A stretch of 64,000 bases of DNA. Source: Adiantum capillus-veneris. Its lineage: Eukaryota > Streptophyta > Polypodiopsida > Polypodiales > Pteridaceae. The stretch covers positions 94,365,842-94,429,841 of the forward strand of contig CM043953.1 of the NCBI GenBank assembly GCA_014529385.2, read 5' to 3'. This document shows, one piece after another, positions 22,902-35,021 of the stretch (position 1 is its first letter; each line of letters starts with the position of its first letter). The notes under the pieces are model-generated. The model had not been told where the DNA came from, searched no databases, and was given only the letters and a program-made list of their open reading frames with translations. A program made the position numbers and the translations under genes.

Positions 22902-23917
22902 AACTTTTGACTACCCAATCCCCAGAAACTTCAATGGAGCCCAACTTTAGATAAGGACAAACACATGCACATCAAATGAGTTTTCATAGTTGATCATCGG
23001 AATTACAACAGGAAAAGGACATTCCAAGATCTCTCGTAATCTTCTTGGCCCAAACATAAAGACTATGCGCTGCTAGAAAAAGATCTTCCTGGACACATGA
23101 ACATTAATCTGAATTCTTTGAGTTAAATGAAAAGGAGTGAACTGAGGGCCATTTTTATCATTCATTAAAGCCAACCATGAAGCTCCCAGGAAGGCACACC
23201 TGACTCAACCTCTGATTTTGCCAAAATTTCAGCAGCATAACAGCATAAATGGCTCAAAATACCAAAAAACCAGCCATCATAACTTGGAAAAATTTTGGCA
23301 GAGTTTCCCCAGAAGTAGAGCAATGTGAACCCAAAATATATACTGTCTATGTATGCATAAACTGTCAACAATAGAACCCGAGCATCAAGTAAGACTCACT
23401 AGTACATAGCCTATGGCGAGGTCACAAAAAGGGTGCTCCAGCTACCTGTATCACCGAAAGGATCTCCACATTTGAGAATCCCCCAGCTCAATAAAAACCT
23501 CACGCTATCGACCCTCACACGAAGGCTAATGCAAATCGCATATAGTCAAGTCTCAGAAATGACTATCTTCCAGACCAAGTCTCAGAAATGACTGGGACTG
23601 CCAAATACAACCAAGTATGGCTCCACAAATGCGTACAATGGCAGTTTCCACAAGTAACGTACAATACAGCAGACAATGCGCTCAAACAAGCGCCAAGTGA
23701 TGCATACCCACAACAACTGCAAGTGACATCACTGCTAGTATATCACTGTACTCCAGCTACCTGTACCTATGTGAATCACTTGTACCTGTACCTGTCCCTA
23801 TCCCTGTAACCTGTAACCTGTAATCTGCAACCTGCACCCTGTAATCCCGAAGCTCGAAGCTCGAAGCTCGAAGCAGAAGGTACTCGAAGAAGATCCTCCG
23901 TGGGGGCTCCAAAAGAA
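22902..23917 (-). other. Leader of the dual-RNase-H gypsy, with short tandem repeats
   Basis: Untranslated region between the primer site and gag. The part next to the primer site (about 23750-23880) is built of short tandem motifs: CCTGTA/CCTGTAA repeats, then GCTCGAA repeated three to four times. Confidence 0.75.
23894..23911 (-). other. Candidate primer binding site
   Basis: TGGAGCCCCCACGGAGGA on the minus strand lies six bases inside the 5' LTR and begins with TGG, as tRNA-complementary sites do. I cannot name the tRNA without a database. Confidence 0.5.
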
Positions 23918-25056
23918 TGTGAGCGGGATGAAAACACACACAGCGCCTCTATAACGACCCGACACACACTCTTGGGAAGATACACACACACACACTAGGG
24001 GGCACAACTCGGCTTACACAACACACCTGGCCGAGACAGGAAACACACCTATGGAGTGAGAGGAGAGAGATTATCCACTTGCCCACTCCACACAGAGACA
24101 CACACACACACCCAAAAAAACTCAGCTCAAAAGAGGAGAATTTCTGATGTTTAGATACAATTGAGCTTGGGCCAACACCAATGGGGCAAATAGCTCACAC
24201 AATATGGGTAAAAGATACCAGATACAATCACAAACTAGAGCAGAAACTTCGCTCATAGGAGAAACTTACACAGAAAAACAGCAGGAAAAGAGTGAGGAAT
24301 TTGGCAAAATGGATAGCGCCATCGCGTCCGGAACGGCCTAAAACCCCAGTCTACAATGTCAAAGTGCTCAAATCCGACCTCGGATGAGCAGTTTACGGCC
24401 AAAACAGGCTCTAAAAACCCAAAAAACACACCTGCGACTGATGCTCCTCTCTTCTCCACGTTTTTTCTGGTCTTCTCTCTCTTTTTTCAGTTCCCACACT
24501 TAGCTTTATTACTTGGTCACCCTTGGCCTTTTAGATGACCTCAAATGGACCCCGAACAGGTCAAAAACTGACCTCGCAGTGCATAGTTGTCACCCTGCTG
24601 CATCCATACGCCACCTGGCACTCGACTTTTTTCAATAATGCATCCCGACACCACGTGAAGTGGCCCCAAAAAGTGGTCCTAATGATGACCTTTCTGCATA
24701 ACTCTCACAAGAAAACACCCACGTTGTGTCCGTCCTCATCCGCGTGCAAATATTGACCTCGTTCGCCCTCCTGACACCACTAGATGCCATCTGACGCACC
24801 TGCTGACCTCATGTCGTCGGCCCGCGGATAGCTTCCTCGAGAAGTTTTAAGCACTACCAACTCCTCATTATTGTAGAAAAAATACACTGGTACTGATAAT
24901 AGTGAAAATCGATGCACTATGTACATGCTGCCCTACCTGTACACATGTGGGCCCCACGTAACCACCTGGCTAAGGAAAATGGGCAATCCTTTATTTGATG
25001 CACCATGCATGTATATGTACATATGCGCAATCCCTTGCTCCAAAAAACTCCTGACA
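23918..25056 (-). repeat. 5' LTR of the dual-RNase-H gypsy element
   Basis: A 1,139-bp partner of 16355-17490 with the same ends. The GCGT target copy follows directly at 25057. Confidence 0.96.
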
Positions 25057-25802
25057 GCGTAGGATGTCTTTTTGGCCTGTTTGACCCCAGACTTGACCCA
25101 AAGCTTCCCCTTGATGTCAGTAACCCAGTGGTATGCTTAGATTTTAATTTGGATGTCAAAAGACCGCAAAACTAGCTATTCTTGCCTTTTTCAGTCAAAA
25201 GTGCTAAAGTCCACTCAATCTTCCCTTTCACTGACCCAAATGAGATGAAATTTATCACATGCAATCAATACAACATTTAGAACATGCCTATGGAGTCATC
25301 CTATGGTTTGGTCTCAAAATTAGGCCTTGGACACAATTTGGGTAGGATGTCTGGCAATTCTCCTCTTTTGGCTTTGATCTGTCAAAATTTGGTCAAATTT
25401 TCACTTTCCATGTGAAAATAGGGTAAAACCTACCTTCTAAACACACTGGTAAACTCAGATTTTCAAAAAAATGCCTAGATCACCCTGTAGACATCCTACG
25501 CGTAGGATGTCTACTGCTGATTTTTTTAGACTGAAGTGTCCTTGATGCTTCCTTATGCTCTCAGCAAGTGCAAGTATGCTTCACAATTGCAAAAACATGC
25601 AAAAATCACTCATTTTAAGCCTTTTCTGAAATTTTGCGTTTTCTGACTCCGCCTTTTGGCTTTTGGTCAACAAAAATAGGGAAAAACACCCAAGTCAATA
25701 TGTTACTAGGGTAAAACCTACCCTCTGAACCCACTTGTGCAGTCAGAATTTTCAAATTTGGTCTCCAGAACCCCCTTGAGACATCCTACGCGTAGGATGT
25801 CT
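25057..25802 (-). repeat. Palindrome tandem array A, second part
   Basis: This continues the array interrupted at 16354. It holds the right half palindrome at 25057-25069, a degenerate half (GGGTAGGATGTCT, near 25341-25353) and perfect 24-bp palindromes at 25489-25512 and 25779-25802. Each part lines up with a counterpart in the 56612-57466 copy on the other strand, except the outermost one at 25779. Confidence 0.9.
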
Positions 25803-25809
25803 ATGTTTA

Positions 25810-26190
25810 CAGAAATGCTAATTGTAATTATGTGTTTACTTAGTGTATTCTTTGGCAATTCAAAACCTTAGTTGCTACTTCTCTTAGCCTTTGAAAATAA
25901 TCACTTAAGTATCTACACCCACGGCTCGAATTGGTTAACTATAGAGAGTAGTAGGGTGGGTCTAACATAGCAGAATTATCGAGGGATAGCTCCTTTTGGA
26001 CTTCTTATGGCTCAATAATGGTAAAGCCGTAGCCAAGTCTAAAAAGACCCCATTATTAAGACCAAAGCTCCGAAGGTGTGCACCATATCCCACATAGTGG
26101 GCTCAATAATACCGATACTAGATCCCAATCCCACTTACCCTAATATAACTAACAAAATCATCCATTAATAGGCTACTTAAGCGTCAGCTA
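25810..26190 (-). repeat. Chromovirus leader fragment
   Basis: Closely similar to 41090-41442, the leader and gag-start region of the chromovirus. Both ends are abrupt: the left abuts the last palindrome and the right abuts the kinase-like pseudogene. Confidence 0.88.
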
Positions 26191-26211
26191 CGAGGTGAAG
26201 GCCAATACGAG

Positions 26212-27545
26212 TTGTTGATTCCAGCAGGGATTCAAGAATTTGACCCCCACCACAAGGTTAGGACAGTGTTGGGCAATATGAAAGTATGTTGCAGAGACTT
26301 AAAGGAAGATATCCCACCTGCCTGCGAAGACAGGTCAAAATTAGAGCTCTGGAATAAATTGTGGGAGGAGCAGAAGATAAAGATGAAGTGTGTGAACGCG
26401 CAGGACCAAGCAACCTTACCCAAGAGATTGAAGATGACCCAAGATGGGCAAGCAGCTTTGGGAGGTCGATTCGATGCCAGTGGCACCGCACAATCTTGCG
26501 CATGACTTTGAATTCCAAGTGTGCTCATCTTGTCGGCATCCCTCACGAAGCCTTGGTAGAAGGTATGAGGGTTGGAGCAGGCTCCTTTGTTGTGTGCGCA
26601 TTGTACACCATCAAAAGCATCTCTTTTTTTCCAGACCACATTACATATGTGGAAAAATGTTGCAAGGGAGGGAGTGAGGCAAAATTTGACAGCTTTCAGA
26701 TAGAGGAAGGAATGCAAATTCTTCACCCCTCCATTGTAAGGTGCATTGGCTTTACTACTGAAGATCCTTGGATCACAATATTCCCATACTACAATGGAGG
26801 TACTGTGAGCAACATGATGTGTCGCTTATCATCTACTCATGGATTGTTCAGACAACACATGCATAGGCTACAACATGGCTAGAGGTCACTGCCTGCAGCA
26901 AATCTTCATGTACAAGAGGTAAACACGACATGGATCAAAGCAGTGATCGAGCAGATGCCAGCCATTTGTCACACCTTAATCGATGGTGTTGCGGCTGCCC
27001 ACTTGATCAGATAGTGTACAGTGACCTACACTCGTTCAACATAATGTTGGATTTTACTCACGCCAATAAACACGATGTCGGCATCATTGATTGGGGAATG
27101 ATGCTCAAAATGCAGCTAAGCGTGTAGCAATTAATTATCTGCATCCAAGCGCACAGTCGAACTCTACAATTTTGGAGGCACAGAGAGCAGGGGATGCAAA
27201 GATGGCTAAGCTACCATGGATTGCTCCAAAAGTATACAATCCACGATGCACAGACGCATACACAAAAGCGAGCGACATTTATGCATTGGGCTATCTATTC
27301 GACATGCTGCTAGATTTTTGGAGTGCAACCAGAAAAGTTTTTTTTCCAGAAGAAGTTTTCCACCACCCGGATGAAGATGTTATGAGGGCCTATTTGGATT
27401 AAAGTAGATTTTTGGATGAAGTTAAAAGAGTTGGAACAAAGAAAAAATGCATCTGACGTGTTGATATTTTTCAAAGAACGTTTAAAGACAGACCCTAACC
27501 CTGTCCAACGTTCCTTTGTTGAACTTGCACCATCATTTTATTCGA
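26212..27545 (+). pseudogene. Protein-kinase-like pseudogene
   Basis: Kinase landmarks appear in order but in three frames. They are a glycine-rich loop VGAGSFVVCA (near 26570), an alpha-C/beta-4 stretch ILHPSIVRCIGF (near 26725), an alpha-E helix LIDGVAAAHLI (near 26980), a catalytic-loop relative YSDLHSFNIML (near 27020), DWG in place of DFG (near 27090), an activation-segment end WIAPKVYN with ASDIYALGYL (near 27220-27295), and a subdomain XI trace DPNPVQRSFVELA (near 27490-27530). A TAG lies at 26880, shifts lie near 27010 and 27100, and TAA lies at 27400. HRD and APE are altered, so even an unbroken ancestor may have been an atypical or inactive kinase. The receptor family cannot be told. 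No transmembrane segment is seen. Confidence 0.75.
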
Positions 27546-27856
27546 TCTAAACATTTTTATGATATACATCTGTCTTGTCCAGGGAAGTGTATTATTTGGT
27601 TTGAAGTGGTTCACCTAATTGAGTCAATTATCTTTAGTCATTTCAAATTTGTTGTGTTGAGTGTCGGTATTTCAAATTTTCCTTGTGGTTCAATTAGTCG
27701 CACTAGTTGTGGTTTGATTTAATGGATTTTGACGTCTTATGTAGTGGACAAGAAGTTGTTGTCTTGTGCATCTGTGAGACTCTTAAATCGTGAGAATATA
27801 TATTTGCCAATGATATTGAATATTTGTCTATCTGTTGATTGAAACTCCAAGAGAAA

Positions 27857-28792
27857 ATGGCCGACGAAGAACAAGATATTGGCACCGAATCAATGTTTGA
27901 TGATCAACAACGAGCGGCTGTTAATGCATTTCAGCGCATGAAGTCTCTAGCACACGGTATGTCGGCACAACAAGCGACGTGCACTATTCGATGACTCTCA
28001 AAATGGGCAAATCCAAACCACATGCAATGGAAAGAGATCAATAAAGAAGCGACGAAGGACATGATCAAGACAATATGGCCATGTGAGGATGTAGAGATCA
28101 AGAAAAGAAGGTGGAAGGTCTCAAAGTGCAACCATGATGCGATAAAAAAAAAAGTTGAGAGAATTTACTTGGAAGTTTATGGACATCCCATGCACAATGC
28201 AGATTGTGTGCTATATTTTACAAAAATGTTATATGTTTACTTTGTACAACAACGACCAATAGACTTTTTGTCAAAGGAGACAATTGTTGCCACTCATGAT
28301 ATAAGGGAGAGTTGTGTCACTTTCACCTGAGATGAGTTGGCATTGATAGTGGAAGTCGTCGACCTACAATTAAAGAGAGAGAAAGATATTTACACGACAC
28401 AGTTGGCAGAGAAAGATGCAAAAATAACACGGCTTTCTATAGCCACCCAGACACCCCAACCCTCACAAGTCCGGATGGAGAAAAGCATTCATCACTTAAG
28501 CTAGGACGTTCAAAATCTGACAGAGCGAGTGAATCCAACACCTGTACAAGGGACACACATCAACCCCCTTGTCCTGCATCTAGATTTGGTCCCCTCATCT
28601 ACTTCTGATGCATCCTCATCTACCCAATGTCGAGTTTGCTACAAGAATTTTGATGGATGGAGTGGATATTATACATTGACATGTGGTCACTATTATCACT
28701 TCGTTTGTCTTGTTTTTTTAGTGCAAAATAGTAGCCGATGCGCAATCTGTTCACAAGATATTCCTTATGTTTTGCATGGAAAACGAGTATAA
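27857..28792 (+). pseudogene. Coiled-coil RING-H2 protein, three in-frame stops
   Basis: One frame of 312 codons starts at ATG 27857 (MADEEQDIGTES). It is interrupted only by TGA at 27992-27994, TGA at 28328-28330 and TAG at 28502-28504. The middle part (about residues 155-215) is rich in heptad-like Leu, Lys and Glu. The C-terminus is a C3H2C3 RING (CRVC, then CGHYYHFVC, then CAIC; about 28628-28770). Such domains usually act as ubiquitin E3 ligases, and that role is inferred only from the RING. The frame is otherwise preserved, so loss of function is recent or the stops are assembly or strain specific. It lies between a kinase pseudogene and an opposing hAT transposase. Confidence 0.75.
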
Positions 28793-28990
28793 ATTCAAGA
28801 AAGCCTGCAAGGATACCCCTAGCACAATTAGAAATTTGTTTGATGAACAAGATGTTGCTTCAGAGCAACACAATTGAGATCGACAAACTATGTATAATCG
28901 CAAATATGAAGCATTGAATATGATCAAAACACATTTGAATACAAGGTCTTTTACAATGGTTTTTGACACGATCTTCATTCTACTCTCAAG

Positions 28991-31159
28991 CTATATTGAA
29001 TTTGTAAAGTTGTTATCTGGTTCTAAGTCCGAGTTTTGTGGTTCTCCTTGTAATTCAACCTCCACATCTATTATCAAATTCTCTTCTATTTCTTCTATAG
29101 TGCATTGAGATACACCAACATTGAACTCTTCTTCATCTTCATTTTGACAATCATACAACCAGGTTGGCATTTCCTCCTCGTAGCCATCACTTTCAATGTG
29201 ATTCAATACCTTTTCGTTGCAAAACATATACACTAATTTTTTCGCTCTGTCTGTTAATAGTCTGTTGAACATACTTGTACACACTCCAGTTTCTCTCCGA
29301 ACTTGAGTTTGTTGTACATTGTGCCAGTACTTTCATTGCAAGGGGACCTACAGTAATGCTCTCCACCATTCATCATCCACCACTTACATGCAGGTTGCTC
29401 TTTTGTCATTACCTGTACTAAATCATTCACAAAAGGACCTTCTTTTAATCTAAATGCACTCATTTCTTTGATGCAATCAATTCGGTCCTGAATGTTGGAG
29501 AAGAACATATTGACCACGTGATAGAAATTGCTTACCACCTCTGTATTGGACATCGCGATCTAAATTCCAATACTCCGGATCAAGCATGGAAGCAACACTA
29601 TGGAGTGGACTATGAGCGCTCTTCCACCTTGCATGAAAATACTTGAAAAAAATTTCGATGTTTGCCAGAGAATGATAATCGCCACGCCTTCTCTACTATA
29701 GACTCTTTTAGCTCTTCGAGATTTTCTAGACTCTGTTGGACTGCCACCATGTCGTCCACACTTTGCCCAAGTTTGGCGCCCTTTGAGCAAGATTGCGGAT
29801 TGCAAACATAACGTGCATCATTACATAGTATGCATCCATGACACTCCTTCACCAAGCAGCCTTATTTACATTGCCACATAGACATGTAATTTTATCTTTC
29901 ACTTTTTCTTTCTGCTCAAGCTGCCATTCATCAAAGGCCGCACAATTGAATGTGTCAATCACTTCACATTTATCGTAGAGAAGTGATTCCAAGGTATAAA
30001 ACTGTGAGCAGAACCGAGTTTCAACAGGAAGTTTCAACATCACTGACATGCACATCCTATACAAATCGAGCACTCTTTGTCATTTTAAGATAAATTTCAC
30101 AACCTGAGTGAACCATGTGGTTTCTTTGCTAGTGTACCAATCTTTCAGCACCAAGTTTAAGCTGTGCGTATTACAACCATTGGCAAAAATGTGTAGAAAG
30201 CACTTCTTTATTAATTTATTGGTGTTTTTACAATTCTTTGCTTTGTCCATGACTACTTAAACGACATGTTCAGCACCAATTTCTATAATTACATTAATCA
30301 AGACCTCAAAAATGTATTTTCCACTTTTAATTACACCAGAACTATCTATCACTTTTATAAACAGTTCTCCCTTTAAACAAAACATCATTACATTGATCAG
30401 TGGTCTTCTTTGAATATTTGACTAGCCATCACTCACAATCGTACATCCTGAAAGCGAAATATTCCCAAGTATTATTTTGCCAACACGCTCTTTGACTTCG
30501 ATGTAACATTTGTCCAAGAAAACATTTTGTATCGTGTGATAAGAAGGAGCTGAAAATCCTGGGCCAAACTCACTGATTCTCTTCCAAGCAGCCTTCCAAT
30601 GATTGTTGCTGTCTACCATGACCAAAGCACTTCCAGTAAAGAATATTTCTTTGGCGAGTGTAGTTTGTGCTTCTTCTAGATACTACACTGGAAATCTTTG
30701 ATGTAATGATTTTTGACACATTTGAGTAGGTCCACCTTCATTGTGACGCTTAAAAGAAATATTGCCTTGAATTTCCTCTCCCTGTGCAGGTTGTTCTCCA
30801 AGGTTATTTGGCATCACTATAGGATCTATGGAGTTAATATTAGGCTCTAAGAACTCTTGACCCGAAGGCACAGAGCTGTATATCTGTTGTCTCTTGCCAC
30901 CCTTTTTGTTAAGCTCTTCTCTCAAACGGTTTGCAACTGCAGGTGCCTGAGGATGTTCATATTTCTTACAACTCTTTTTAACTCTACCCAAAAAATGATC
31001 CCTAATACGTGGTGCACCGCTTGATTTTGTTGTGTGACAAAATTTACATTGCCACTCCATATATCGGCCGCATATATTGTGAGCATAATCCCAATCTTTG
31101 CTGGGAGCTTTTTTATTCTTTGGCTTCTTCGTACCACTTGTACTCACATTTTTCTCCAT
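28991..31159 (-). pseudogene. hAT-family transposase with BED zinc finger, decayed
   Basis: Start MEKNVSTSGTKK (31159). The N-terminus has a BED finger (CKFC ... HFLG, near 31010-31080). Next comes a DUF659-type region (GPGFSAPSYHTI near 30550, GCTIVSDG near 30430), then NTHSLNLVLKDW (near 30150), VETRF (near 30010), HARWKSAHSPLHSVASMLDP (near 29580-29640), KWWM (near 29380) and the C-terminal dimerisation trace NRLLTDRAKKLVY (near 29230-29265). From 31159 to about 29850 the frame is constant and broken only by stops (TAG 30683, TAG 30422, TAA near 30257, TGA near 30092, TGA 29849). Beyond that there are frameshifts. Terminal inverted repeats and an 8-bp duplication could not be found by eye. 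Confidence 0.88.
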
Positions 31160-32593
31160 TGCTTTTAAATAAAAACTGAAGACAAAAGAACCAGATGTTC
31201 AATTTTTGAAACATTTTTCTTATTTTAAATATATATTAAAATTTAAAAACCATTCAATATGAAAGTAACCATGATGCACAATATGAGATTTTCAATGCAT
31301 GCCAGTCAATCCACATATCGTCACCTATATTGTGAGCAAACATACACATTGCAATATAGTCTATGCACGGCATAATAACTACAACAATGCTATGAATCTT
31401 TCAATGCAATTATTATTATAATGATTATTTATATGTCCACTTTGATTTGCAAATAATAAGAACCATCTAATTTCAATTGCTACAAAAAAACAAACGAAAG
31501 CAATAAAATATATGATTGGTCATTTCATGCACTAATAATCTATTGTAATACATAAGGCACTCTTTGTATAAACCAATGCATGAACTAACGCAAATAAATC
31601 TTCAATATAATCACTCAATTGAGGACTTCTTGTACCGAGTGAAGGATTGTAGCCCCCCATGCAACCAATTCAATATATAAAAGCTATTTTAACCCAATTA
31701 AGGATTATAGCTCTTATATTGTGGAGTGGCAAGTGTAAATCAACTCAAATCTATGATGGTGAAAAATGCAAGACTTCAAGGATCTTTATATGCCAGTACA
31801 CTAGTACAGGACATCCGACCCTGACTATCGACTCATCATTTACATAGGCTCATTTTCTAAAACCAATTACAACCCTCATTTGCACCAATGGCTTCTTTGC
31901 AATGAGCATGACTCTCAAGTTTTTAGTTGTTTTGGTTTCGTACCTTTATGTTGATAAACGAATTAAAAAAATTTAGAAGTGGTTACCGAATTAAGAATCA
32001 CGTTCGGCCCAAATAAAGGACCTGTGACTCTGTAACCTTAGGTCAATTCACAAGGAGATGACTATACCGGCACTTGGATACACTCCCCAAGGATTTTCCT
32101 AGCTAAAGGACCGCGGTTAGCATACTATTTACTATATATAATTACTCTCACCGAGCTTTTCCATTTTCCTGACAAAGCTCGGTGGGCCCCGCACGAAAAA
32201 ATGAAAAATCTGGATGGCTAACCGGCTCTATGGGTTTTTGCAGGTCATAATGAAAGTAACGTTAATAATTAAGGTGATCACATGATTTTTTTGTGTGAAT
32301 ACTAGAGTTATTGACGTAGTCACACGATCGTGATTACGTTAATGAAACCCCTGATCTGCACAAATGTCTCATGTGTCTAAAACAATTTTGTCCAATGTTC
32401 CCTATAGGACCACAATGTCAACATCTCAAGTGTCGACATGAACAAGACCATTGTCTCACATGAGTCATCATCGTGGACTCAGAATTATCACACATAACAA
32501 CTGCCATAAGTGAAGTTACGGCTCTAAAGCATCTACAAGGGCAATGTGCAGAAACCAATGCCGCAGAGAAGTGCACAAACATGGAACGAAAGG
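31160..32593. other. AT-rich intergenic DNA
   Basis: No gene or element recognised. It should include the outer end of the hAT transposon. The left breakpoint of the LTR inversion is at its right edge. Confidence 0.5.
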
Positions 32594-32890
32594 AAAATAA
32601 CTAAGGTTCTTGAATGTTCAATTCATAGATAAACTCTCAAGAGGCATCAACGGTTTCCATGCTTGATTGACTAAGTGATTGAAGTATTCAATTCAAACCA
32701 AATAACTTTAGAAGCATAAAAGACACATGTTCAAATGATCCTCCACATGTGGCATTCATGAGGTGCTTGAATCCTATTGGATAGGTTTTAAAGGGGTCCA
32801 ATGAGAATTTAGATGCATAAAAATAAATAATTAAGTTCTTCTCTCAAAGAGGAAAAAGAGGACACATATCCAAATGAAGTAATTAAATAA

Positions 32891-32934
<44 letters not shown>

Positions 32935-33669
32935 GTGGACCAAGCATGAGATGGGGGTATACTCTCCCACACACACATACACACATTCTCTCATTGTGTG
33001 GAGTGCAAAGTGCAAGAGCTCCATCTCCTTCTCCAAGCTTGTTGAGAAGTGGAGAGAGCCTACACCAACACTCTTGGCTATGGAATGCAAATCCAACCAA
33101 GAGTCATGCTTAATTCTTAAGCTTGACATATTCTTCATCTTCATTACTATGCTATTATGCTATGCTAAGCAAGAAGAGTGATGATAAGTGAGGAACTATT
33201 TCTTTCTCCTATGGATGATTCTTTTTCCTCTTCCCTACCCTCATTCCCCGCTAGCTCTCTCCACCTTCAAAGGTGTTTGAGGCCTTGGGACTGAGGCTAA
33301 TGCTTTTTGCAAAGTTTATGGTATGCTTGTGATGCATGAAGCTTTTCCGCCTTCATTGCATCACCTAGGTCACAAGGAACACAAAGATTGTATTGTATCA
33401 AGTCTCTCTTGATGGGAGAATCTATAATACAAACACCTTTTGGAGGGGGGACCGGCTCCAAGTAAATCTGGTCCTCAACTATTGTCATGTTCTCTAATAC
33501 TCTCTCTCTTGCAAAAGTATTGCTCATGCCAAGTTAATTAAGTACTATGTTTATATTGCTATCATCAATTAAGTTCACCCTCTACGTTCTCAAAGTAATC
33601 TCACAAAAATGCTCACTTGAATTCTCTTAATTCTGCTATTCTCAAAGTTCATACGCCATTTCCATTACA
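32594..33669 (+). repeat. Inverted piece of the chromovirus 3' LTR
   Basis: Reverse-complement match to 41490-42570, from the LTR outer end (CATTTCCATTACA, ending at 33669) to the point AAAATAAC. It includes a (GA)n tract at 32894-32932 where the other copy has (CT)n. It is exactly the part missing from the LTR remnant at 35674-36062. Confidence 0.9.
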
Positions 33670-34947
33670 GGGGGGAGAAAAGGGAAAAGGTTAATGTGCA
33701 TTTTTCCTTTTTGTTATCGCACATTTGTGTTGAATATAATTTAATTGTATTTTTACTTGGTGAACCTAAGGAGGTTTTTTGACTTCTTAATCCTACAACA
33801 GGCCACTTATCATGATCTTGGCCATTTCTCAAGACCAAATCCCATGACCAAGATCTTGTAGATGAGTGCTCTCGTGACATCTGCTTTTTTAAAAATTTTA
33901 ATGTTGATTTCTCCGTTAACTCCCTCCTCTAGTCACCAACTCCTGTTTGCAAAGACTGCTTGTTGTTTTTCTTCTACTCGTCGCTTGCAACAATGCTACC
34001 CTTTGTATTCAACTCCTTAGTGGTCCAAAATTGCCAATGCTTCTATTTAAAGTCCCTTGGCCTTGAAAAGCAGTTATATGAAAATAATTTAACTCTAAAA
34101 GCATCTGGCCCAAAAGTTAAAATGTTGCGATTGCAAATTATGGAAATCCGTACAATGGCCATGCTAGCACTTGCACCATAAAACGCAAAATTTTGTATTG
34201 CCTGCCATGTCAGCATGTCAGCACAAATTGCAAACTATCTATACAACGACCATGTCATCATGGCTCGACACAATTGAGTGTGTATGTGTATGTGGTCTCC
34301 GCTTTATTTGTTCTCTTTAGGTCACTTAGGCCCCATCAGATGGGGTCCCATAAGTTGGTGGGAACTCTTCTTTAAGAATAGGCCACTTGGAAAGACTTTG
34401 CAAGTTGGTAGAACTTCTTCTACTTCTTTAGTCAGGGTTTAGGCCCCTCGATCGGGATCTTTAGGTTGGCTCCATTCTTTAGTGACTTGACACATCAGCA
34501 GTTTGTGAAAATTCCAATGGGGCTTTTGAACTAGGAACTCATCACTACAATCAACCTTGTACCCTCTATGACATACAATATGAAGGTACCTCTGCTTCTC
34601 TTTAAGCTTAATCAATATCACATATCTTTTGTATTTGTCTTGACTTTTGTTTTGTGTCTGACAAAGAGGACATATATTCATGACAATGGACGTTTCGACT
34701 ACACAAGCATGACTCCAACTCAACAAAATTGCAAGGTCCGTTATATGTATCCCATTTCCCTATGCCTATACATTTGCTTGGTGCAACACTTAAATGCTAT
34801 GACGTGGACTGTATATTTAGCATTTTCACATTGTGCCTAACTACAAAACGAAATGTTTAAATATTCACATTGCTTTTATGTAGCTTGATTCAAACATTGT
34901 CCTTCGGCAGTCAAGACTCCTTACTCCCTCCAACTGCGACAACACAT

Positions 34948-35021
<74 letters not shown>

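Larger units (their letters stand above)
16351..25060 (-). mobile_element. Full-length Ty3/gypsy element with dual RNase H
   Basis: LTRs at 16355-17490 and 23918-25056 flank gag-pol read on the minus strand. A 4-bp target duplication GCGT sits at 16351-16354 and 25057-25060. Removing the element and one GCGT restores the palindrome AGACATCCTACG/CGTAGGATGTCT exactly, which proves both ends. Domain order is gag, CCHC, protease, RT, RNase H, a second RNase H, integrase; integrase lies downstream of RT, as in Ty3/gypsy. The two LTRs show on the order of twenty differences by eye. Two frameshifts split the coding region. A second copy of the family begins at 62490. Confidence 0.97.

Noticed and set aside
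15681-25802. CRISPR array
   Set aside because: Regular spaced palindromes could suggest one, but the spacers are themselves similar to each other, the genome is a plant and the array lies in a retroelement leader.
32594-33669. Independent solo LTR
   Set aside because: It ends exactly where the 3' LTR remnant begins and has no own target duplication, so an inversion explains it better.
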